Assembly: GCF_949628265.1 (NCBI RefSeq) | Contig: NC_088788.1 | Location: forward strand, 23,236,335-23,300,334 | Direction: 5' to 3' | Length of the DNA stretch: 64,000 nucleotides | Origin: Cloeon dipterum | Lineage: Eukaryota; Arthropoda; Insecta; Ephemeroptera; Baetidae | In this document: piece by piece, positions 22,901-33,500 of the stretch | Layout of the letters: each line of letters starts with the position of its first letter | Position numbering within the stretch: position 1 is the stretch's first letter | Translations under genes and position numbers: made by a program | Notes under the pieces: model-generated | Databases searched by the model: none | Seen by the model: the letters and a program-made list of their open reading frames with translations, nothing else | Told to the model about the DNA's origin: nothing

Positions 22901-25900
22901 ACATGAAAGTGCGCTTCTCCGATGAACTTTACGACATGCAGTCGACCTTGACCTCTCTGCACCATGAATTGATGTCACTTGAAAACACAATTGGACACTT
23001 GCAAACGGCTGCAAGAGTACCTGGAGTGTGCATTTCTTTGTCTGGAAAGATGGTTCCAAGGATTCTTGAAGAGTATGTTGAAATGCTGATTGAACCTCCG
23101 AAGGGTACAAAAGACCTCTTCTTTGTTTCTTTCAATGACATTGAAAAGAGCATTGAATCCTGGAGATTGTTAGCTTTTGGTGAAATTGAGATGAACTTAT
23201 CAAACAATTGCTCTGAGGAAAACTCTGAAAAAGTGTTGGCTGAATCAGAGAAGGACTACTTTAAGTGGCTTGCAAAATTGGAAAAGAAACGCGTTGACGA
23301 AAGCTGCCACTACTTTAGGAGTGTCGTGCAGAGTCTCCGTGAGGAAATGAAAACTACCAAATCCTGGATGATATCTAAGAAAGGGGAGAAGCTATCAAAT
23401 CTTTGGAAGAAAGGTCGAAAGCTGGACTATCCTGATCTCTTGTGTGCATACAACTACATGGTTGGCACTTTGCTAGATCTGCCAGAGAAAAGAAAGAAAC
23501 TTATGGCTGAGGCTGCAAAGCAGAAGATGATTTTGGAAGAGAATCGGTCTGTTGAAAAGTTGCAAGCTCTGAGAAGCAAGGATGTCATTGGCCTCACCAC
23601 CAATGGAGCTGCAAGACTGCACTCTTCCCTTAGTGTGCTTGGCTGCGAGACAGGTAAGTCAAAAAGTATAAAATTGCATAATTATTGAGTACATTTTATT
23701 GAAAATTGCAGTCATTGTGGAAGAAGCCGCAGAGGTCATGGAATCGCATATCATTGCGTCAGTGTCCAGCAAATGTCAGCACTTGATCTTGATTGGTAAT
23801 CACTTAAGCATGTTTTAGAATAATAGTTCTCTCTTTTTCACATCATATATGTTCAATTTGTAGGTGATCACAAGCAGCTCAGGCCTAAAATTTCGGAATA
23901 CGCGTTGGAGAAATACAAATTTGACGTTTCCCTGTTTGAGAGAATGGTTGTCAACCGAGAAAGCTGCGTCACACTGCAAGTGCAGCATAGAATGGCACCA
24001 GAAATGTCAAACCTTATTGTGCCAACCATCTACAAGACTCTGGAGAACCATGAAAGTGTACATCATCTCCCAGAGCTAAGAAGTCTGACGAAAAGGCTCT
24101 TCTTTGTTACCCACTCAAAACCAGAAAAAAGAGTATTTTTTGTTTCAAAGTTTTTTTGAATTAATCTGTTTTACATAATGAAACAGGAAAGAGAATCCAC
24201 TAGTAAGACCAACCCCCATGAAGCCAAATATTTGATTGCTCTGTGTGATCACCTTTTGAGGCAAGGATACACACCTGATCAGATCACTCTTTTGACTATG
24301 TACAATGGACAAATGTGTTTAATGAAAGAGGTATAAACCATATTTAATATTTATTTATTTTATTTTTCTATTGTGCAAATATTTATTTCAGATTATAAGG
24401 AACAAGTCTGGAGACAAGTTAAAGTCTGTGAAAGTTACTGTGGTTGATGACTTTCAAGGTGAAGAGAGTGAAATTATTCTCCTCTCCCTTGTTCGAAGCA
24501 ATCCCGAAGGCAGGATTGGCTTCTTGGCAACAGAAAACCGAGTTTGTGTGGCCCTCTCAAGAGCAAAGCACGGCTGCGTGATTATTGGCAACATGGAAAT
24601 TCTTTCTGCAAACAGCAAGGTATGGAAGGCCGTGCGACAGTCACTTGAGGAGCAGGATGCTCTTGTTTCAGCTTTAACCTTTAGGTGAGCTGAAGTGCTT
24701 CTAGCGTACCATTAAATCCACTCTAAAATGTTGTTTTAATTAAATTACAGATGCGAGACCCACCCAGAACACGCTTTTAGTGCAGAGAATCCAGAAGACT
24801 TTGAAAAATTCGCACCTCATGGGGGTTGCACCACCTTATGCAATGATCAGCTCCCTTGTGGTCACAATTGCAATAGAGTGTGTCACGTGGAGACACCTCA
24901 CGACAAAATCAAATGTCATGAGCCTTGCACCCGGCTCTGTGATGCTGGTACTCACAAGTGCAAACTTTTGTGCTACATCGAGTGTGGCTCAAATTGCAAA
25001 GTGATTGTAACTAAAGATCTGCTGTGCCACCACCAAGCGTCAATGGCATGTGGCGCGGACGCTGAGAGCTTTAGTTGCCAGCAAATCGTCACCAAGACAA
25101 TACCATCTTGCCAGCATGAGGTGGATGTTGCTTGCTCCTCCGAGGCCTGCCCACTGCCGTGCGAGGCTCAGGTTCCATGTGGCCACTACTGTGTGAGAAA
25201 GTGCCACACTGATGCTGATCCAGATCACCTTGAATATCAGTGCAGAAAGCCTTGTGAGAAAATTGGCAAAAACTGCAGAATGAACCATGCATGTCAAAAC
25301 CTGTGTTTTGAAGAGTGTGGTTTGTGCAGGATTAAGGTAAAATTTGATCATTTTTGTTTAAACCATTTTTTAATAAATTTTCTAGGTGAAATCCACTAAG
25401 AGCTGCGGGCACACTTACGAGCTGGAATGCCACGTGAACCCAGAGGCTGTCCTATGCAACAAGATGTGTACGAAAGAGCTTGAGTGTGGGCACATGTGTC
25501 GACGCAAGTGCATTGCGAGCTGCACCCCATGCACTGAGCCAGTGGTTAAGGAAATTGAATGCGGTCACACAGCGAAGGTTGCGTGCGGCAGAAGCGCCAG
25601 TAAAGCCGACTGCACGCAACAGTGCGAGAAACTGCTTGCCTGCGGACACAAGTGCAAGGCCAGATGTGTGGAAGAGTGCACGGTCAACTGCAGGGAAGTG
25701 GTTGGGATGTCTGTTGGAGACTGTGGCCATGAGATCAAAAGATTCTGCTTTGAGGAGACGAGAGGTTTGCTAACTTATTAATTAAAAAATCAAATTTCAC
25801 AGTATTTCTCTAGGCATCAAAGTTGATGTGATGAGGTGCACAGCAAAGTGCAGAAAAATGCTGATTTGTGGTCATGTGTGCGGCGGATCTTGCAGAGGCT

Positions 25901-27273
25901 GCCATCAGGGGAGGTTCCATGAGCCTTGTAGGAAACCTTGTGGCAGGGATCTCGTATGCGGGCACAGGTATAAGTCCTCGTTCATCAATTAACAAAATCT
26001 AATACATAAATATGGTATCCAGATGCAACAAGGACTGCAGTGAACCATGCAATTCGTGTAATCAAAAGAGAAGAGTTACTTGTGACCACACCACTCGGGA
26101 AATCTCCTGTGCCACAAAAAGCACCGTGTGTCAGGTAATGTAAAAGAAATAATTGTGTCCTATACATTATTTCAAACTATTTTTAAAATTAGCTGGATTC
26201 CAAAACAAAGTGCCCTCATGCAAAGAAGTATTCTTGCGGAACTGTCAAAGAGTCTCTACTATGTAAAAAGCCTTGCGCTAAAAAGTTGCCCTGCAAGCAT
26301 CAGTGTTTTGGGTTTTGTGGAGCGCAATGTCCTGAGCTGTGTTGGCATTGTGACCGAGAGCATTTACTTAAGTCATTCCCCAAGAACGCTAAAATACCCA
26401 GACAACCAAGGCAAGCAAAATTTAGTTTGTACAAGAAAGGTGCAACAAATGTAATTTCCCCCTAGGTTCATTGTCCTGCCTGACTGTCAACACACCATTG
26501 AAGTAGAATGCTTGCTTGCTTGGTTCAAGTGGCAATCTTCAAATGTGGAAATTAAGACCTGCCCTCTTTGCACAACACCTGTTTCTGCTCGCATTGAAAT
26601 ATTCAAGAAGATGATTTGGGAGCCTCTTGAAGATTTTGTTAGAATCAAGGAATCAAGCCAAATCAATGTCAAGGAAATCACCCCATTGTTGTTGGATAAG
26701 ATAAAGCTCCTCAATAAGGATAAAGGTATAAGTTATATTTTTCTTAAGTAGCAAAGAGTGACAAAATCTTTTTCAGTTCAATTGCGGTCAGTGAAGGACT
26801 TGATTCTGCAACTGAAATCAATCTTTGAATCCGAGCTTCGTGGAAACTCCAATAAAGGAAGAATCTTCAACTTTCATTTTGCCATGGAGATTCCTGCACA
26901 CTCTTTCAAGATTGAAGTGTTGCAGTTGCTTGTGAACATACTTTGTGGGAAGAGCGATCATGAGTTGGAAAAAGTCGCTCAAGAAGTAAACTTCCTGATT
27001 CAGAGACTGAAAAAAACCAGCGTGGTTTGGAAACAGCAAATTGCAGACTTTGAAGCATTGCTTGTGCATTTATGTGAAAGTCTTGGATTTGAATTTACAG
27101 GGGAGCTGAGGATCAAACTCTCCGAGCCTAAATCTTTGCTGAAACTACATTGGCAAAAATGCTTCAAGTGTAAGTACTTGCAGTTCAGAGAGAAAGGTGC
27201 TACACCTAACTGCAAGAAATGCGCCAAACCCTTTGATGTGAAGCCCATCGAGTTTGAGAAGAATACGTTCTAA
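19922..27273 (+). CDS. ZNFX1: ZNFX1-B, tandem paralogue of ZNFX1-A
   Basis: Predicted 1877-aa second ZNFX1, intact throughout. Exons: 19922..20087, 20610..20731, 21229..22293, 22369..23653, 23712..23795, 23864..24132, 24187..24330, 24392..24684, 24751..25336, 25386..25764, 25814..25967, 26023..26134, 26193..26410, 26466..26725, 26777..27273. Walker A GPPGTGKT is at 556-563, VEEAAEV near 882, GDHKQLRP at 908-915, and VALSRAK at 1098-1104; the NFX1-type Cys/His array starts near 1144. Exons 5, 7, 10, 11 and 12 match A exactly in length (84, 144, 379, 154, 112 bp) and all shared introns keep phase. B lacks the intron that splits the last exon of A. The N-terminal ~95 residues are unlike A. Intron 13 uses a GC donor where A uses GT. 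The 75-bp intron 3 has no in-frame stop. Confidence 0.95.
20404..20543. repeat. ~140-bp TIR MITE, copy 2
   Basis: In ZNFX1-B intron 1. Termini CGTCCTGGTCCCGGCAAAAT and its inverse (ATTTTGCCGGGACCAGGACG) are perfect. ATGT flanks both sides (20400-20403 and 20544-20547) as a likely target-site duplication. The interior carries further inverted sequence around TTGTTG. Non-autonomous, no ORF. Confidence 0.88.
20957..21173. repeat. Dispersed ~220-bp repeat, copy 1
   Basis: In ZNFX1-B intron 2. It shares TTTCAACGATTG, CAAAATTCTCTGCA, GGGGCTATG, CTGCTGATGA / GAAACAGCTGCT, GAGAGCGTGT and the terminal GGGAGTAGCCATTGT, in the same order, with the copy at 55238-55459. No terminal inverted repeats are evident. 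Its class (SINE-like or a fragment of a larger element) is undetermined. Confidence 0.8.
22294..22368 (+). other. Stop-free 75-bp intron of ZNFX1-B
   Basis: Intron 3 of ZNFX1-B (CAG|GTAAAG ... TTTTTGCAG). It is a multiple of three and open in the coding frame, so retention would insert 25 mostly hydrophobic residues without breaking the protein. The matching ZNFX1-A intron (12069-12129) has an in-frame stop and is not a multiple of three. Confidence 0.75.
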
Positions 27274-27518
27274 ATAGTTCAAACATTGCTTGTGTTTCTG
27301 ATTTTGATACATTTCCATATTGTATTTTACAACCTTTTATGTCACCCATTTACAATTCAATAAATTAAGCAGTTCTATATCAATTTATAATTAATATCTT
27401 TAAAGCAATTTGTGCCAATCTAAACCTCAACATTGTTAAAAATATGATCTGCAGGAATGAGACCATATAGTTAAATATTGAAAGTTAAATTTATTTGTAA
27501 AAAGGTGTAAACCACATT
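27274..27518. other. Convergent 3' ends of ZNFX1-B and AQR
   Basis: Only 245 bp separates the two stop codons. A plus-strand AATAAA at 27359-27364 suits ZNFX1-B. A minus-strand AATAAA (TTTATT at 27490-27495) lies just 24 bp after the AQR stop, giving AQR a very short 3' UTR. Confidence 0.7.
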
Positions 27519-30500
27519 TCAATCCGAGTCATCTTCCGCAGGCTTGCTTTCAGTGGCAGCCATCTCATCATCTGTATCAACCTCATCCTCAGCAACCTTG
27601 GCAGCTTTCTTTGTGGGCAACAAATCCTCATCAATTTTTCTCTTTCTGCTCTCTGCTTCTTCCTTATCCTCCTCAACAGGCTCTTCCTCACTGTCGGACT
27701 CTCCACCAGGGTGAGCAGGAACAAAGTGGTCTGGTGTGTGTCCGGTGAGGGTTCCTGGTTTCTGCCACTCCTTTTGGGACTCCTTGGAAAGAGATAAAAA
27801 TATATCAATCTGAGTTAGATTCAAGGTAAAAACCTGCGCACCTGCATGGCAGTTTTCAACTGCTGCACCTTGTGAATATAGAAATCATACACAAATGAAG
27901 CCATTTGTGGCATGTCTTCAGCCAACTGAGCTGATCCCTCAGGTTGCTGGTCTGCTGGTCGCTCAGTGGTGTAGGTCTCCTGTGGGGCCAGGTACAATTG
28001 TTGAGGTCTTCCCATGAGCTGCAAGTAATGCGTTATTTTATATAATTTCAAGTGCAATTTGTCATACTTGTTTAAATGCTGGAGCCAGTTCGAAGCAGTT
28101 CCTGAACAGAGACACCCTAGCAAATACGTAGAGACCTAGTCGAGCACGAGACATTGCTACCACCATTCGCCGAACATCTCGCAAGTGACCAACGGCTTTG
28201 GTTCTCACAAGAGATAGCAAAATGTAATCATTCTGCTGGCCCTGGTACTTGTCCACAGTTGTCACCTAAAACCAGAGTTATTAAAATATACGTTCCATCG
28301 GTTCTGTGAGAAATATTTGTGAATTTTGTCCTATAAACGATGCAATTTTTTTATGACTCACCTTGAAAGGACGGCCGATCAGAGGATTGTCAGCACATCT
28401 GATGTTGATAACGTCCCTGATTAAGTGTTTCTGGCCATTGTACGTTGTAAGGATAGAGATTTTTTCAGCTGGGTATCCAATCAAGCGCATGTACATGTAA
28501 GTCGCAACCACATATTCCGCTTCTGCCAAGTTCTGTAATGCAATTCAATGAATTTGGGGGTTTAGGGGGCTGTTGCGAACTATACCTGGTAAAAATATGG
28601 GCTTGGCTCAGACTCCCCAACTCCGTTAAAATTGTCAACGTTGATAAGTTGGAAATCATAGTAAAATCCTGGATTTGCAAGCTTGTACTCTTTGGAATTG
28701 ATGACGTGAGGAAGGTTTCCTAGCTTTTTGTACCGCCAGTTGTACAGATTGCAAATGCTGAAGAAAGTTCACCAAATGAGTTCTTAATCTACATTATTAG
28801 CTAGAAATTAATTACCTGGGCCTAGAGCGACCCTGACCATCGAGATCCACAGTTGGCACGCCCAGTCTGACGATCCTGGTGAAGAGGGACTGCTCCATAT
28901 TAGAATATTTTTGGAAAGCCATGTTTTTGATGACAGGTGGCAGTTGGTGGTGATCACCAATCATGATCCAACGTTTCAGGCGACTGAATCCATCAGCAGG
29001 ATTTTGTAGCAGCAAGGGAATGAAGGTCTCAATTTCCAAAATTTGCGCAGATTCCTCCATCAGAATATTGTCGTATTTGAACCCTAAATACAGATACAGA
29101 CGTTGCTGGAAGGCCAGAATCTATTGCAATCGAACATACCTAAATCTACCAGTTCCTTTCTTTTGAGAGCAGCATGTGTACATGTCATTGCAATGATTTT
29201 CGCTTCCTTCACGAGCAAGTACTTTGATCTGTCAAGTCCGCTCCTGAGAAGTTCAAAAGCACGGAATTCGTCGAGTTGGGTGAAAATCTTTTCAATGTAT
29301 CTGAAGCATCCCTCTGCGATTTCCATGTCTTCCTCGTGCGACTCTCCCTTGAACAGGTTTGGCACATCTTGGAAGAATCGAGTGAAGGGGAATTCCTCCA
29401 TGACAGCCGTAACAGCAACAACCTGCATCAAAATTATTTGTTTCATGTGCCCGCTTCAAAATTGAAACAAACCCACCTTTCCATCTGTGTGCTTGACCTT
29501 GCTCAAAAACTCTTCCCATCGGGCCAGAACATGGTAAAGGAAGAAGTAGCCAGCTGTTTCGCATGTGTAAGCCACATCGCCAGGCACGCTCAAGCTCTCT
29601 TGCAGCTTTTGCACCTCTTTTAGCAGTTCCAATCGCTTTGCCAGAACGTAATTCACTCGGCCATACCTGCCAAGGAGAATTGAAATGAAGCAGCAGTTGA
29701 CTTGGGAGTTAAATTTTGCTTTTTGACTGCTTTTTTTAGCCCAACACATTTATTTTTCTCAGCTTTAATTTTTGATCTTGGAAAATGCAAAACACGTTCA
29801 ACTTCATGTCCCTCACACAGAGGATCAAGCACCTTTTTAATCAAGTTTGAAGAAACTTTAAACCGAGTGTTTTTTTACATATAAATTGTATATTTCGACG
29901 TATTCCAAAATCGCACCTGTACATATTTTGGATTAATGGAATAAAATATATCTTGAATTAAATTGAAATAATTCATAAAAATATTAAATTGAAGTTAATA
30001 TTCTGATTTTACCCGTTCGAGAGGGTGGTTGTAGAATGTTTACTAGATTCTAGACCAATTAAAAAGGTTATTTTTAATTTTTTTAAATTCATTTATCAAT
30101 GTATTGAGTTTTTGGCGTCCTCAAATTTATGATCTTAGTCTCCATTGAGGCGATTACAAATATGGGGATTTGGTACAAAATAGTCAATTTTGTTTGTTTT
30201 GGCATAACCAGTTATTAAAGATGCCATTTTTTTAAATTAGAATTTGATAATTAAAAGAGATCTTTGTTGTCAAGGGCTCACTTTAGAGCTTAGACAAAAT
30301 ATTCAATGGGATAAATTAATCAAAGTAATATGAATTATACACAGCCTAGCTTACCTGCTGAAATCTTTTTCGGTTTCTAAGGCTTCTTCACCGTGACCCA
30401 GACGCAAGAGATGTCTTTCATCAATATCGAGGGCCATGATTTTCTCGAAAAGCTGGTTCAATGCCTGGTTAGAGTGAGTCACAATGAGAGTGCGTTGTGA

Positions 30501-33500
30501 TGGAAAGTTGTGGTAGATGTTGGAAATGATCTGCACGGCAACATCTGTTTTGCCAGTACCAGGCGGTCCAACCACCATAGTCAAACCAGGCTGCATGCCT
30601 GATTTGATAGCTTCTACCTGAGTCGCAGTGAATGGAATGGCGTTCCTAAGAAGAATAAAATCATAACACCATTCTTAGTGCATTCAGTTACTCGTAATTA
30701 CTTTTTGACAAAGCTCGAAGGGTACGGGCCTCTGTTCGGAATCCTGTGTGGCTCGACAGTAATTAGATTTTCCCTCTTTGGTGGCTCTTCGTCATTCGCA
30801 ATCGCTTCCTTTTTGTGCACTGCATCTTCAAAAGTGATTCTACAAAAATTACAAAAAAAAGAGTTGAATGTTAATTGCCAAATTTTTCAAGTAATTTAGA
30901 AACTCCTCTTCAGAGATTTACAATATAATTACATGCAACATTTATTTACTTCACTCTCAGGCTAATGAATTTCAAGGGGATGAGTTTGAGTATTTTGCTT
31001 CAAATTAATATTAACTCAGTATCACTGATGAGACTCATTCTTGTTAAAGAAGATACAAAATCAAGTTACCTGAACGGTGGAACGAGTTTCTTGGGGTCAT
31101 CTGTGCCAACTTTGATAGTGTATCCAGGAAAGCTGGATCTTAGATGATCCATGTCAAGGAATGTATCATTAAAATCCAGAGTGGGAATTTCATTTGGCAT
31201 TCGAGAGTAGTGAGCAGCGCCAGGGTCACCATAGCCAAGGATAATGTCGTGCAGCCAGTCCGGGACAACGCACTCTGTGTTCATCAGCTCCCGAATGGTC
31301 TCCAAGACAGCCTTGAAATTATTTTCCTTGGGTTTCCTTCTCATCAGAATATTGAAGCTCTGGTACACATCCTAAAATAACACAACAAGTGAGCACAAAA
31401 GACAAAAAAAAACTAAGGCTCTATGAAATACCTCCTCACTATCATTGGACACATCCGTGTCAGCTCTGTACTGATTGCAGTCGAGCCAAACTCTGAAGGT
31501 CCGCCTATCTCCTTGCAGCTCAGGTTTTGGGTCAGGGCCATCTTCAATGATGCGGCCATTCTCGTCCAGCATGCCTTCAATTTCGCATCCTCTTACATAC
31601 CTCAGACCTACTTGTGGGATGAAGGGTTGTGTGTGCGTGATTTTAGTACCTAAAAAGATTTGAAAGGTTGTTGTCTCGTAAACCAAATTAAGAATGCAAG
31701 TTTACCAATGGTATTTGTGGGCTGTACGCAGATTAAGAAGCAGGCATCATGCTTTCGTAGGTTTTCCCACTCATTCTTGATTTCCCTCCGAACATTCAAG
31801 TGGACAGACACATCAGCTCTCACTCTTGCAGGGCGTTTTTCACCTGAAATTAATGGGTCATAGAAATGAAAAGAAGGGCTAAATAAAACGCACTCACCAA
31901 TATTTGGTCTGGCGACCTCTACAATGGTGAAGCCAGTGATGGGTTGTGCCATTCGAGCCCAACCTCCAAAATACACACCAGCATCTTCTGATTGCCTGTT
32001 GATAAACCAATTTTGAGAAAAACTGTCCAGACCGAACATGAGCATTATTTCGAGCCATGATTTTTTGAAACATCTCATAAAATACAAATATAATAAACTT
32101 ACCATGGGCTTAGTCTTGTTACAGCATCCTCAATGTCTTGCCTTATCTCATCTGTTAGCGAAAATAACATTTCAAGTCACTGTAAAATGTAAATGAAGTT
32201 TATCTTACAAGTTGACTCAAGACGAAACAAGTTAAAGTTCCTCAGTAAATAATCGTGCAGAGTCAGAAACTGCAAGTTGAGCTTAGGCAACGCCAAGCAA
32301 CCTTCACCAGAGAAGTACTCGGTTGGTACAATATTCTCATTCCAGATAACATCTTCAGTTGGATAGAGGGGCATTTCATTGAGGGCTTGGAGTTGAGATG
32401 AGCGTCTTTCATTTCTAGAGACCTAAATTAAAAACATGGCAATAAATTCTAATTATAGACACACGCATCAGCAGCACTTACAAGCAATTCTAGAAGAAAC
32501 TTTTGGTCCAGTCGCATCCAGTCATTATCATTCGTCATCTTCAAGGGGGTCAAATTCAAATGGCAAGCGATTTGTTGAAGCATGTTTTCACTAAACAAAA
32601 ATATAGACAAACAATGAAATCATTAAAACTACTAATTTTCCAATTAGCATACTCTAGGGGATTGAAATGCTTCAGTAGTGCCTCTCTTGTGTCCACGGTT
32701 CCTACATTAGAGAGAGCAAAATCTCGGAGCTCAGGGAATTTCGCAAAAGCAGCTTTCTGTGTGACAAAAAAAAATAATAATTAATGAAATGACGATAAAG
32801 AGGAGAAGACAATAAGCACATTTACCTGCAACGAAGTGATTCTTGAATAGTGGAGTTGAGTCATATCATGGTCTGTGAGAGGATCTCCAGTTTCATCGTT
32901 TATTTCAAAGTTGGCATAAAACTCCAGCATCTCCAAAAGCTGTGAACAGATGTAGCAATACAAATTTGATTATAATTGAAGTTAAATACTTTGTATTAAA
33001 ACGTAGATTTTTCTATGACTGCTGTTCAAAGCGGAGAATAAGGAAAAAGTGACTCCAGAGTTGAAGTAATTTTTTGTTCAATATTATGACCACATAATTT
33101 TAATATTACTTTAACTTCATTTTAAATTTTTTCCATTTGTTAAAAAAACTATTTTATTGATCCCAATAATTGGAGTTGTTCAACTAAAATTAAAAATATT
33201 TACCCATAATGACTATATGAATGAACCCCAAAATTAATCTATTATGGAAGATCGAAAAAGGTGTTATGTTCAGACACAAAGATAATTACCCCCGATAGGG
33301 GAACCAGAATTGTTTAAAGAGGACAGCAAATAGTGTGATAACAAAATAAAGGGGCTCGCTGGTGCCTGTGTCTGTGGTGCCCCCTATATCAAGCTTGGCG
33401 CGGCCTGGAGATGCTCTAGGTGTCTGGTTCAGTAAGAGAGCAGCTCTGAAACCGGATTGTGCTCTTAGTCTGCTTCCTCGCACTCTTCTCGGAGATGAAG

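Noticed and set aside
26411..26464. A GT donor inside this stretch (AAAG|GTGCAA near 26440) as an alternative to the GC donor of ZNFX1-B intron 13
   Set aside because: It has the wrong phase for the next exon and leads to an early stop; the GC site restores the same junction phase as in ZNFX1-A.
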